Assembly (NCBI GenBank): GCA_035527455.1
Contig: DATLAN010000600.1
Coordinates: 1 to 40,937, forward strand
DNA: 40,937 nucleotides
DNA from: DATLAN01 sp035527455
Lineage (GTDB): Bacteria > Planctomycetota > Planctomycetia > Pirellulales > Thermoguttaceae
Direction: 5' to 3'
Part shown: piece after piece, positions 8,134 to 18,800 of the stretch
Layout: the number at the start of each line of letters is the position of its first letter
How positions within the stretch are numbered: the first letter of the stretch is position 1
The notes under the pieces: model-generated
The model's database searches: none
What the model saw: only the letters and a program-made list of their open reading frames with translations
What the model was told of the DNA's origin: nothing
Program-made: the position numbers and the translations under genes

Positions 8134-10365
8134 CTACTCGAGGATCGGATATCCGTTCATCTGCAACAGCCACACCAGAGGTTCCAACAGCCCGAACGGC
8201 GAGATCGTCCGCAGACTCAAGTCCGTCTCGCCCAGTCCGTCCAGGCCGACCGGCGTCAAGGGAAAGAACAGGTAGCGGCCGCCGAAGAGGTCGTCGATCT
8301 GGCGTTCGATCTGCCAGCCGGGCCAGATCGTCTCGCGCAGCCGGGCCAACGCGCGGGAGCGGCCGGCGATGATCTTCGACGTCATGCCCTCGCCGGTCGG
8401 ATCGATCGCGGCCAATTCGCGGTAAAACTCTTCGATCGCGTCGCCGCCGCCGGGCATGGCGTACGACTGGCCGGCCATCATGTCGATCTTCGACACGCAG
8501 ATCGCCACCGGGGTGCGCGTGCGCTTGCCCGCCTTGATCCCCTTGATCAAGCGGAGGTCCTCGCGAAAGTCGGCCAGCGCCTTGGCCTGCGGCTCAGCCG
8601 GATAGGTGGGATCGAGGAAGAAGAGGAAACCGTCGCCGTCCAACGCCCGACGCCGGCGATGGTCTTCCACGCCCATGTCCGAGGTCACTTCGCCCGAATA
8701 GTCGAAGATGTTCACCAGCACGTTGGAGCGGCCCAGGCGGTCTTGGTCCTGGAAGTCGAACACGATGGGATGGGGGATGCGTTCGCGCTGCGTGGCGGCG
8801 GTGCCGATTCGGGCGTTGAGGATCTCTTCGACGATCAGGTCGAAATCCTCGGAGCTTTGCGACTTGATCTTCTCGAACTGGACGGCGTCGGGATAGTTGC
8901 CGCGATTCAACTCCCAGTAGAGCATCGCCAGCCAGTGCGTCTTGCCCGCCTGGGGAATGCCCAAGGTGGGAATGCAGAGCTTGCCCATCGTCCGGTAGGC
9001 TTCCATGAACGTGTAGTCGCACTCCTCGTAAGGCTGCCGACTGATCACGTTCTTGCACTGCAGGACGCCCCGCTCGGGGCTCCGGGCGTCGGCCGTCTCG
9101 GAGCCGTTGAAGGAGATCCGGCTGAGTTTGTCGACCCCCAGGCAAAGCGGGCAGGTGTTGGCCGTAGTTTCTCGCCGGCTTCGCACGCCTCGCCAGAAGA
9201 GAAACCCGCCGGTGGCCGTCAGGCCGACCAGCGCCAGGCCGAGACCGCCGCGGATCCATCCTTTCAGCGCAAGATACCGGGCCTTGGCCTCGGTGTGCGT
9301 GCCCAGTTCCTCGTTGACCCTTTGCAGCTCTTCCACGTCGGCACGGATGGCTTGCGGCAGGCTCTCCAGCAGAGACGCCTGAACGGCGATTTCGAGGATC
9401 TCCGTGCGAAACTCCTTCCACTGCCAGGGCAGCTTCTTTCCCGGCGGCAAGGAGGCGGTGAGCGTTTCGCGCCACTGGGTTTCCGCCTCGGCGCATCGTC
9501 CGGTCGATTCTTCGTGGCTTTGCCGGAGTTCTTCGATTTCTGCCTTCAGCGAGGCGTTCTGTCGGTCGATGGCCCGGCGCGGCGAGGTCTCTTCGCCCGA
9601 TCCGACGGCCAGGAGCGACTCGTAGATCCGCTGGCCCATCACGAACGTCGCCAGAGTGATCGCGGCCAGGACGACCAGGGCGACGGTGAGAAACTTCGAG
9701 AGCTTCATCGCCCGGGCGCGGCCGCCGTTGAGCAAGCGGCGGATCTCGTGCCGCCGGTCGTGCAACACGACACCCAGCAGGACGGCCATGGCCACCACGC
9801 CGAAGAACCAGAACCATCGCTTATCGACGCTCAACAGCGAAGCCAACTGCCCCGCCACGCGACGGCTCGCCTTCACCTCGAACAGAAGAAAACGATCCTG
9901 GTTCAGGTCCGTGCGGATCTTTTCCCAAGCAGTGCGAAGCTCGTCGATCTGCTCGCCCGACTCGGCAGAGGCGAGTTCCAGGTCCTGGACCAGCGGCCGG
10001 GCGTTCGCCTGAAGGACGTCGACCAGCGCCTGGCGGGTGGCCTGGGTGCTCAACTCGAGTTCCGCCAGCAGACTGCGGCCCGGCGAACCGGCCTGGCCGA
10101 TCAGTTCCAGCCGTTCGATTTCCTCGGTAAGAAAGGCGCTCTCGGCGTTGAGTCGCTCGCGAAGCATGAAGTCTTCGACATACTGCCGGGCAAGCTCGGC
10201 GGCCTCCGATTGCGCGGGCAGATCCCCCCCCTCGTCGGTGGCCGGTTCAGCCCGCGCCGGCGCGGCCAGCCAGATAAGCGCAGCAAAAGCGAGGCCGAAT
10301 CCGACGCATTTTCCTCGCCGGTCGGCAGCCCAATCCGTCTTCGCGTTGGAAAACGGCCCTTTCAC
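8134..10365 (-). CDS. Membrane GTPase with zinc ribbon (double-GTPase-2-like)
   Basis: About 743 aa from a GTG at 10365, which follows GAGGAAGG; a longer frame reaches a TTG at 10473 with no Shine-Dalgarno. Order: signal peptide (about 21-39, ending APARAEP), a periplasmic helical region, two membrane helices (about 183-201 and 223-244) joined by an Arg-rich cytosolic loop, a periplasmic coiled coil, and a third membrane helix (about 369-391) followed by RSRRE. Then come a cytosolic zinc ribbon (C405, C408, C437, C449) and a GTPase domain with P-loop GIPQAGKT (469-476), a DYSG switch motif (555-558) and SKID (625-628) as the base-recognition motif. Charges agree with this topology. It leads the operon with the kinase and the GAP1-like protein. 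The GTPase resembles the double-GTPase-2 group of conflict systems, from memory of motifs. Confidence 0.8.
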   Translation of the reverse strand: MKGPFSNAKTDWAADRRGKCVGFGLAFAALIWLAAPARAEPATDEGGDLPAQSEAAELARQYVEDFMLRERLNAESAFLTEEIERLELIGQAGSPGRSLLAELELSTQATRQALVDVLQANARPLVQDLELASAESGEQIDELRTAWEKIRTDLNQDRFLLFEVKASRRVAGQLASLLSVDKRWFWFFGVVAMAVLLGVVLHDRRHEIRRLLNGGRARAMKLSKFLTVALVVLAAITLATFVMGQRIYESLLAVGSGEETSPRRAIDRQNASLKAEIEELRQSHEESTGRCAEAETQWRETLTASLPPGKKLPWQWKEFRTEILEIAVQASLLESLPQAIRADVEELQRVNEELGTHTEAKARYLALKGWIRGGLGLALVGLTATGGFLFWRGVRSRRETTANTCPLCLGVDKLSRISFNGSETADARSPERGVLQCKNVISRQPYEECDYTFMEAYRTMGKLCIPTLGIPQAGKTHWLAMLYWELNRGNYPDAVQFEKIKSQSSEDFDLIVEEILNARIGTAATQRERIPHPIVFDFQDQDRLGRSNVLVNIFDYSGEVTSDMGVEDHRRRRALDGDGFLFFLDPTYPAEPQAKALADFREDLRLIKGIKAGKRTRTPVAICVSKIDMMAGQSYAMPGGGDAIEEFYRELAAIDPTGEGMTSKIIAGRSRALARLRETIWPGWQIERQIDDLFGGRYLFFPLTPVGLDGLGETDLSLRTISPFGLLEPLVWLLQMNGYPILE

Positions 10366-10502
10366 CGAGATGTGGCCTTCCTCGTCCGTTGTGCAGGTTG
10401 CCGCTCGTGCGGGGGGGACGCGGGGCGATCGCCTCGTCTGCGGCCAGTGACTAGTATCCGACGTTGCCTGCAAGAAATAAAGCGGGAACGCACCTTATTC
10501 TC

Positions 10503-10531
10503 AGCCTACCCACAATCCGAGGGGATGTCAA
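10503..10531 (-). promoter_or_regulatory. Candidate promoter for the GTPase-kinase-GAP1 operon
   Basis: On the minus strand a perfect TTGACA (10531-10526) is followed after 17 bases by TAGGCT (10508-10503), a weak -10 with three of six consensus bases. It lies upstream of both possible starts of the GTPase gene. Spacing and the -35 are good, the -10 is poor, and planctomycete promoters are not well characterised, so this is tentative. Confidence 0.3.
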
Positions 10532-10554
10532 TTCCCGGACCGTTCACCCGGATA

Positions 10555-10612
10555 GTAGCCGTCTTGCTCCGCAAGACGAAGCCGGCTGCATCTTGCGGAG
10601 CAAGATGGCTAC
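10555..10612. repeat. Dispersed double-hairpin palindrome, copy 1
   Basis: A 58-bp element runs from GTAGCC to GGCTAC, its reverse complement. Each half holds its own hairpin (TCTTGCTCCGCAAGA and TCTTGCGGAGCAAGA), and the two halves are also complementary to each other. It lies in the divergent region between the GTPase and glycosyltransferase genes. Related copies occur at 29645-29698 and at 40910-40937, with compensatory base changes in the stems. Confidence 0.75.
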
Positions 10613-10692
10613 AATCAGCGCCCGCGACGAAAACCGACCCAAAACCGATGCAGAACCCTCCGCGGCGCCCTATCCTTTCGGGGGTCTCTGCG

Positions 10693-12312
10693 ATGAATCA
10701 TCCACGAGCCGACAAGACGAAAATCGTGTTTGCGCTGGTGCTTGCGGCCTACGCCGTTTATGCCGGCGCGTTCATCTTCCGAACAAGCTTCGTCGTCGAC
10801 GGGGTCCGACATTATTGCCTCTTCGACGACGCCATGATCTCGATGCGGTACGCACGCAACCTGGCCGAGGGTCACGGCCCGGTCTGGAACGCCGCGGAAG
10901 ACGGGGTCGAGGGGTACACGAACCCCCTGTGGGTCGCCTATATGGCCCTGCTCCACCTCGTTCCCGTGCACCCATCGAAGGTCTCGCTGTTGGTGCAGAT
11001 CACCGGGGCGATCTGCCTGCTGGGCAACCTGTTCTTCGTTCGCAAGATCGCTCAGTTTCTGGCCGGCGGATCCAACTGGGTCTGGCTGGCGGCGGTCGTG
11101 CTGACGGCCTTCTACCTGCCGCTGAACAATTGGGCCTTGCAGGGAATGGAGGTCGGCGTGGCGACCCTGCTCGTCTCGGCCGCGGTCTGGATGGCGATGA
11201 AGTGCCTCGCCCACGACAGGTTTTCCACGTGGCTTTACCTGCTCTTGGCGCTCGGCGTGCTCGTGCGGATGGACCTGCTGGTCCCCGGGGCGATCATCTG
11301 CGGCGTGCTCACACTGGCCGACAGAAAACACCGTCATCGCCATTGGCTCGCCGGTTTGACCGCATTGGGCACGGCGCTGGCGATCCAAACCGTATTTCGG
11401 CTCGTCTACTACGGCGACCTGCTGCCGAACACCTACTACCTGAAAATGACCGGCTACCCGGTGTTGTTGCGAATCTGCCGGGGCGTTTTGGTTCTGACCG
11501 ATTTCATCTGGAACATGAACTGGATGCTGTTCCTGCTGCCGTTGGTGTTGCTGGTGTTGCGGCGAGACAAGTACGTCGCTCTGCTCTTGGCCGTGTTCGG
11601 GGGGCAACTTGCCTACAGCGCCTACGTCGGCGGCGATGCGTGGGAATGGTGGGGCGGGGCCAATCGATACGTCGCCGTCGCCATGCCGCTGTTCTTCGTG
11701 TTGTTGTGTTCGGCCGTCAATACGATCGCAGAGCGTCTCGCGCAAGTCGGACGCAGTCCGCAGAAGCAAAACACGTCATCCTTTTTCAAGCGGCCGTACT
11801 TCGTCACGTGTTTCGTGGTCCTGTGCCTGATCAGCTTCAACACGCTGAAAGGTTCCGGGAGCTTGCGACAGTGGGCGCTGGCCGACACGACGATGCACGT
11901 GAGCGATCATCAGGAGATGGTGCGGCGGTCGCTCGTGCTGCGGGAGATCAGCCACCCGGAGGCCAAAGTGGCCCTGATCTGGGCGGGAATCATTCCGTAC
12001 TTCACCGACCGACAGATGATCGATCTCTCGGGCAAGAACGACCGCCACGTCGCCCGGCTGGAAATGCACGGCCCACCGCCGGGCAGCGATCGCTTCCGCT
12101 ATTTCCACCCGGGCCATTTGAAGTGGGACTACGGCTACTCGATCGGCGAACTCCAGCCCGACGTCGTCCTGCAAGTCGCCTATCCGCCGGGCGAGGCCGA
12201 GGCGTATCTCGATGGCGAATACCGCGAAGTGACTCTCGCCGGTTGCCGGTATTATCTGCGAGAACAGTCGCCGCAGATCCGCTGGGATCGGGTGGACGAG
12301 TTGGCGGAATGA
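10693..12312 (+). CDS. GT-C family membrane glycosyltransferase-like protein
   Basis: A 539-aa polytopic membrane protein with about 10 hydrophobic helices and a soluble C-terminal part of about 150 residues. After the first helix it carries LFDDAMISMRYARNLAEGHG (43-62) and then EGYTNPLW. This pattern of paired aspartates, RYA-NL--G-G and EGYTN is typical of GT-C glycosyltransferases of the AftB/ArnT-like type, which use lipid-linked sugars on the outer face of the membrane. The paired Asp (D45, D46) are the likely catalytic or metal site. The ATG at 10693 follows GGGGGT at a suitable distance; an in-frame ATG at about 10648 is an alternative. It stands between the two large operons but is separated from both by palindromes, so a link to them is not shown. 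Sugar donor and acceptor are unknown. Confidence 0.75.
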   Translation: MNHPRADKTKIVFALVLAAYAVYAGAFIFRTSFVVDGVRHYCLFDDAMISMRYARNLAEGHGPVWNAAEDGVEGYTNPLWVAYMALLHLVPVHPSKVSLLVQITGAICLLGNLFFVRKIAQFLAGGSNWVWLAAVVLTAFYLPLNNWALQGMEVGVATLLVSAAVWMAMKCLAHDRFSTWLYLLLALGVLVRMDLLVPGAIICGVLTLADRKHRHRHWLAGLTALGTALAIQTVFRLVYYGDLLPNTYYLKMTGYPVLLRICRGVLVLTDFIWNMNWMLFLLPLVLLVLRRDKYVALLLAVFGGQLAYSAYVGGDAWEWWGGANRYVAVAMPLFFVLLCSAVNTIAERLAQVGRSPQKQNTSSFFKRPYFVTCFVVLCLISFNTLKGSGSLRQWALADTTMHVSDHQEMVRRSLVLREISHPEAKVALIWAGIIPYFTDRQMIDLSGKNDRHVARLEMHGPPPGSDRFRYFHPGHLKWDYGYSIGELQPDVVLQVAYPPGEAEAYLDGEYREVTLAGCRYYLREQSPQIRWDRVDELAE

Positions 12313-12444
12313 CGTTGGTCTGCAATGGAGTGCATTGGGTGATCGTGATTTGCCTGTGGTAGCGGCGTGCAATAGTCTACCCCCTTGTCGCCCGATTATC
12401 AGAAGGCGAATCGAACGGGGCGCAGACGATGCGCACAGTGGTTG

Positions 12445-12515
12445 GTAGTGACCGCATTCATGCGGTCTAAAGTTGGCTGTTTGGGGTAGTCAGACCCGAT
12501 AAATCGGGTCACTAC
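12445..12515. repeat. Pair of GTAGTGACC palindromes
   Basis: Two small hairpin units stand in opposite orientation. The left (12445-12467) runs GTAGTGACCGCATTCATGCG then GTC, with GACCGCAT/ATGCGGTC as stem. The right (12486-12515) has CCCGAT/ATCGGG as stem and ends GGGTCACTAC, the reverse complement of a GTAGTGACCC start. It is one more dispersed palindrome family of this genome and may serve as terminator for the glycosyltransferase gene. Confidence 0.6.
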
Positions 12516-12732
12516 GAACGCTTGGGTACAGAGACAAGTCAGATAAGGCGGTATGAGACCACCTGGTCGGCTTGTCTTAAACGGCGCGCGGGGGGTTGAG
12601 CTGGCCCCCGCAAGCCCTTACTCTTGAGTGAATGCAGGCGTGCAAGGGGCACCGGCGGCGTCGAGAAGAATACGGGACTGAGGTGGAGGCACGGCGCCCA
12701 CGTCTTCTCTTATTCGCGCGTGCGCCGTAAGT

Positions 12733-12745
12733 CCGTATGATACGG
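12733..12745. promoter_or_regulatory. Candidate operator: 13-bp perfect palindrome
   Basis: CCGTATGATACGG is a perfect inverted repeat around one central base, located 83 bp before the start of the Ig-repeat gene and 5 bp before a TTGACC hexamer. Its position fits an operator or activator site for the operon. There is no second copy in the window to support this, so it could be chance. Confidence 0.25.
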
Positions 12746-12827
12746 TAAGATTGACCAAGTGCGTGTCGGCACGAGGTTTTTCGCGTCCCCCCAAAGGTGC
12801 CGGCATCGATTTCGGTGGAGCAGAGCC

Positions 12828-15800
12828 ATGGCAACACGATTCATGCGTATCGATCTCTCGGACGAAGCGCGTGACTTTCGCCCGATCGCGTTGGAGCCCG
12901 GGGTCCCCATGCTGGACCGGTCGGCCGCCAACGCCAGGATCCTCTACCGGTGGCTCGGCGGCCTGGTCGCCGAACCGGTGTGGGAGGGCGAGTCGGTCGA
13001 TTTCTACGTCCGCGACGACCACGGCGGCCGGCTGGAAGAGGCCGTCTGCCAGCCAGCCACTGCGGAGGATCTGGACAACCTCCTCCAGGAGGATCTGGCC
13101 ACGCTCAAGGACCGTATCGAGAAGGCCAAGCCGGAAACCCCCACCGAGCGGATGGTCAAGAAGATGGTCCGCCGGTCGTTCGAGGAGCTTACCGAAGATC
13201 CCAACCGGACGGACCTCGACTGCTACTTCTTCCGCTATCGGGACGTCCAGGGACGTTGGCGGCTGGTTTGGTGCTGGGGCTATCAACGGGTAGACCAGGA
13301 GCCGGCCCCTTCGGTCGTCTGCACGGATCCCGAATGTGCCCTGCTGTTCGTGCGCCGACCGGGACAGAGCCACAAGTGTCCAAGCTGCGAGGCGAGTCTG
13401 TCACTGCGGCCGGTCAGGAAGAAGGGGCGGCGGAAGCGGAAGGCCCTCCTGGCCCTGTTGCTGCTGCTGTTGCTGGCCGGCCTCTATTATTGGTGGACCC
13501 ACCCCGGCCGGCTGATCGCCACGCCCAATACGCACACCGGTCCGGTCGGCAGCCGCGTTGAATTCAACGTCACCCGCGCCGGGCTGTTCTCCAAGGAGGA
13601 CGTCACCCACCAGGTGATCGGCGAGGTGTTCGATCCGGGCGTGGCCCGATTCGACAACGCGACCTGTTCGGCGACGTTCTTCGGCCCGGGCAAGACCATG
13701 ATCCGTTTCCATTTGGGCGAGGGCGTCGATCCGGTCGACGTGGTTCTGACTGCTACGATGCCCACGGCGCCGGATTCGATCGTCATCGAGCCGAACGAGG
13801 TCGAGTTGGGCATCGGCACGACCGCGCGGCTGAAGCTCGTCGGCAAGTATGAAGACGGCACCGAGATCGACCTGACCGACGCCGCCGAGTGGGAGCCGCT
13901 GTACGAAGGGCCGGTCTACGCGCGCGACGGACTTCTCGAGGGTCTGGCCAAGGGCACGGCGACCGTCAAGGCCAGCTACCGGGCCGACGCCCAGAGCGAG
14001 CCGCTTGTCGCTTCGGCCGAGGTGACCGTCAGGGAGATCGCGTTCACGTCGCTGGCCGTGGAGGTCGATCCCAGCGAGGTCGGTTTGGATCGCTCCAGTG
14101 CGTTGAAGATCGACGCGGTCACCGAGCAGGGCGAGAGGTACTCGGTGCTGGAGTCGTCGCGGCTGGATACGAACGTGGCGCCGCCGTATGTCGCTTCGGT
14201 GGAAGGGCGGCGGCTGAAGGGCCGCCAGATCGGCAGCGGCAAGTTGGCGGTGACCTTCAACGAGGATCTGGCCGGCGAAGGCGAGTTCAGCGTCGTGGCC
14301 ACGCCCGGCATCGACAAGCTGACCGTCCACCCGAATCCGCTGAAGATGGCGGTAGGCCAGATCGCCGATCTGAACATCCTCACGCCCAGCCGTGCGCCCG
14401 TGCGCGTGGCCAGCGGCGATACGAGCGTCGTGGAAGTGACGAAGGACAACCGCTTGATCGGCCGCGCCGTGGGGGAGACGCAGGTCACGGTCAGCCAGGC
14501 CGGCCAGGAGACGCCCGACCCGGTCACGGTGACCGTCGCGTCGGCGGAGATTCTTTCGGCGGCCGTCGATCCGCCGTCGATCGTGGTGCCGGTCGACGAC
14601 GCGGTCCGGGTGCGGCTGACGGCCATGGTCCGGCTGGAAGGCGAGGAAGCGGATCGCCGCATCGAGATTGCGCCGGACGGGATCGCGTGCGAGCAGAAGC
14701 CTTCGCCCCGTTACGCCGATTTCTACCCGCACACGTTGGAACTGCACGGCGTGATGCCGACCAGCCCCAGTTCGCCGCCGCAGTCGCTGGCGTTGAGGTT
14801 CCAGAACCACCGGGCCACGGCACCGGTGCGGGTGATCGTGGCGCCGTTCCGTTTGGCGCTGACGCCGCCCGGGCCGGTCGCGTTGCCGCACGGTCAGCAG
14901 ACGCGGCTTTCCGGCTGGGCCACTTACAGCGGCGGCCGGCGGGTCCAAGTGCTCAACGAGCGGCTCCGCTTCGGCAGCAGCGCGGCGGCCGACGCCAAGC
15001 CGGGCGTCGAGTTGCGCGGCGATCGCGTGGCGGCCTTGCAGCCCGACGCCGGACCGCTGCACGTCTTCGGCAGCTACTTCAACCGCAACTCGAAACCGGT
15101 GAAATTCACATCGACCGCGGCCGATCCGACCGTCAAGCTGCGGCTGGAGGTGGATCGCACGATCCGTCTGGCCGGAGAGACGGGCCAGGTGAGCCTCGCG
15201 GCCAGCGGTTCGAAGGGCGACGTCGAACTGGTGCCCGAGTTGGCCAAATACCAAAGCTCCGACGCCGACGTGCTGACGATCGCCGAGCAGACCGGGGCGT
15301 TTCGGGCGTTGATTCCCGGCGGGGTCGACGTCGTCGGCTCGCACGTGGCGGCCCAAGAGCCGGCCCAGGAGCGGTTGACCGTCTACGAGCCGAGCCAGGC
15401 GAGCCTGGTCTTCGAGCCGGAGGAAGTCACGGTGGCCGTGGATGAAGTCGTCCGGCTGCAATTGTATCTGGTTGTTCGAGACGGCGGCGAGACGAAGCGA
15501 GCCCTGCTGGTCGGCCCGGGCGTCGGCTACACGATGACCGAACCCAACGCCGTCCGTTTCACGCCGCCGACTCTGGTCGGTCTGCGCCCGGTCGGGTCGT
15601 TCGAAATCAGCGCGAGCTACCCGTACGTCAGCCGCATCGCCAAAGCGACGGTCGAGGTGGTCGACGCCGCCGAGCCGGAGGCCATCCGGATCGTTGCCGC
15701 GGCCGGCTCCGCGTCGCCGGGACAGGTATCCCTGGCCCCGGGCCAAACGGTGGCGCTTCGGGTCGAGCAGCAGCTTGCCGGGTCGCCGGACAAATGGAAG

Positions 15801-18800
15801 GAGGTCCGTCCCGGCGCGGTGGCCTGGATCGACGTTCCGGACGAATTGATCTGGACTCCGGCCACCGAGGCATTGCGGCCGACCGTCACGGTGCCCGAAG
15901 GGGCGGCGGAGGAGTTCGAGCTGCGAGCGCAATACGGCGGCCAACAGGCAATCGCCGTAGTCGCGGTCAAAGCGCAAGGCCCCGATCCCAACGAACCGGG
16001 CGTCGAGGTGCGGGTCGTTCGCGAGGGGCCGGGAGAATACCTGTTGGTCGGCGATCAACAGCGATACACGATCGTCGTCGAGAAGAACGGCGTCAGCGAG
16101 CCGGCGTCCTCGGTTCTCTGGCCGGATGACTTCGAGAACCCGTACGTCCAGTGGCAGGCCCCGGTGCTCTTGGCCAAGAAGCCCGGCTACCGGCAGCAGC
16201 TTCGCGCCGAAGTGGACGGCCGCGTGGTCCTGTTCAGCACGACCACGTACCAGCCGGGCGAGTTCCAGGTCCCGCCGCCGCCGAAGGATCGGCCGCTGGT
16301 GGTCCGGATTCTCAGCGACCAGACGACGCCGCAAGACCCGGTGGTGCGATTTCCGGTCGGGGCCATCTTCAACGACTTCTACGTGGAGGCCGAATATCCG
16401 GACATTACTCGCTATCTGACCAAAGCAGAAGATTTGAAGCAGGAAGCGACGCTGACGACCCCCGAACCCGAGCAGAGCGCGTACGTCAGCGGCGCGGAGG
16501 GTCGCCTGGTCGGATTGCGTCCGGGGCGGACGCGAGTCTTCGCCGAATTCGAGGGCGTCAGGTCCGTCCAGCCGCTGGTCGTGGAGGTCGTCGATCAAGT
16601 CGACGTCGACCAGATTCGCATCGCGCCGTCGCCGGTCAACCTCCAGCCGGGCGAAAGCTACGCCCTGGAAATCGAAGGTTTCAAGGCGAACCGCTCGATC
16701 GGCGTCATCACGTCGCTGGGCAACGTGACCTGGCAATCGGACAACCCGGCGATTGCAGGCATGTCCGGCTCGACGGTGACCGGCCTGTCCGCGGGGCAGG
16801 CCCGGGTGACGGCCCGGTTCGCCCAGATCGCCAGCCCGCCGGCCGACGTCCACGTGGGAATGATCGCCGAGGGCCTGGTGGCCGACAATCCGGCGATCCG
16901 CATTTTCGTCGGCCAGGGCATTCGGATCGGGACCGACCTGAGGATTGCTCGCGGCGAAGACCGCAACGAGATGGACGTCAGCCGTCTGTGCGGCGTCTCG
17001 CCCGCGTTTCCCGAGGTCGTGCAATACATCCCCGAAACCCAGTCGCTGGTGGGTCGATCGCCGGGCGTCTCGGCGGTGGCCTTCACCCTGGGCGACAAAC
17101 TGACCAACGTGATGGTCGAGGTGGTCTCGCCGACCGGCGGGGTGATCGACGGAATGGTGCAGGTCGAACCCTCCAGCAGCAACCTGGCGAAGGGTCAGGC
17201 GCTGCCGCTGAGGGTGTTCGTCGTCGATCCGCGGACCGGCGCCCGCATCGACCGCACCGATTCGGCCGTGCTGGCCAGTTCCGATCCCGCGGCGGTGGTT
17301 ATTCGCGGCAACCTGGCCTGTGCCTTGCAGCCGGGAGCGGCGGAAATCACGGCCACCGTGCAGGGTGCCCAACAGACGGGCAAGGCGCACGTGGCGGTCA
17401 ACAACGAACCGATCACGGACCTGGTGGTCGAGCCTCCCTACGCGCGAATGTCGGTGCGCGATGTGCAGCGGCTGCGCATCCTCGGCCGGGCTGCCAGCGG
17501 TACGTATGAGCTGTTCCCGCAGCCCGAGTTGACGATCACCGCCGCCGGGCAGAATCCGGGTGCGATCCGAATCAGCGGCACCAATGAAATCGACGCGGTG
17601 GCGCCGGGCAACGCGATCGCCGCGGTCGACTTCCAGCAGCGACTCCGCCGGGACGTCAGCGTGGAGGTCGGCGACGACGTGTTGGCCGATCTGCGGATCG
17701 AGCCGGCCGAGGCCACGGCCCATCCGGGACAGCCGCTGAGATACCGGGTGACCGCCATGCAGGGCGGCCGGCTGCGAGTGCTGGGACCGGAGCACGGCGT
17801 GAACCTGTTCGTGGAGAATCCGCAGGTGGCCCAGGCCATCCCCGGAGAGCTGTCGGTAGTGGCGCGAGAAGTGGGACGCACCGCGGTGATCGCCCGCTTG
17901 GGCGACCGGCAGGCGGAAGCGTTCCTGTACGTCGAGCCCGGGACGGGCGGCATCGTTGGCCCTGACGTGATCGTCGATGGACCGGGTGATCGTATCTTCG
18001 ATTTGGGCCATCGGGGCGGGACGCACGGTCGGAGATGGGACGGAACGCGTTGGGTCACCGACGAAGGCATCGGGTATCACGGTCCGGACGGCGTCGTGGT
18101 GGCCCCGCCGGGCGTTGGCGAGCGACTCCGCTTCCGTCCGGAGGTAGTCCGGTTGGATCCCAATTCGCCGCCGACCGGTTTTCGGGTCTTCGAGGTGCTC
18201 GGCGACGGTTCCGACGGCCGGGACGTGACGGACGATCCGGGCCTGGAGTTCCAGGTGCCGCCGACCGATAGCGTGGTCACGGTGCAGCGAATCGACGGCC
18301 GGCCGGTTCTCCAGCCGACCGGGCAGTTGGGCCAAAGCCACGTGGCGGCCAGACTGGGTGAAATGTTTGCCACCCCGATGCTGGTCTCCGTCGGCGACAT
18401 GCCCCCGGGTTCGGTGGGGGGTGCGGGACGGCTGATCGTGGAACCCAATCCGCTGGTGGTCTGGTCGGGCGAAGTCAGCCCGTTCGGCCGGGTGCTGCTC
18501 GATCCGGGCGGCGGACAACCCCTGCGGCCGGTCGATTACCGCATTGCCCAGGTGCTCGATCCGACCAAGGTCGAGGCGGCCGGCGATCAGATGCTCCGCG
18601 GCAAGGAGCCCGGCACGACCCAAGTCGTGGTGGCCGTGGTTGACCCGACGGGCATCTACGACGGGGTTTCGGCGACCGCCACGGTCCAGGTGGTCAGCGC
18701 GGGCAGGATCTGGATCGTTCCGCCGACCGTCTCGCTGGAAATCGGCCAGCAAACGCCCCGATTGGCGGTGATGACCCAAGGGCAGGACGGCCTGGCCTAT

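Larger units (their letters stand above)
12313..12827. other. 515-bp intergenic region before the Ig-repeat operon
   Basis: No gene of its own is supported here. It contains a pair of related palindromes (12445-12515), a 13-bp palindrome at 12733-12745 and, shortly after it, a TTGACC at 12751 without a good -10 at the standard spacing. A Shine-Dalgarno GGAG precedes the ATG at 12828. The promoter of the five-gene operon should lie in this interval. Confidence 0.5.

Noticed and set aside
8041..10692. Upstream extension of the glycosyltransferase frame
   Set aside because: The open frame continues antisense through the GTPase gene. The real start is at 10693 (or about 10648).
12751..12780. A full sigma-70 promoter at TTGACC
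   Set aside because: No acceptable -10 hexamer lies 16-18 bases downstream, so only the hexamer and the palindrome are noted.
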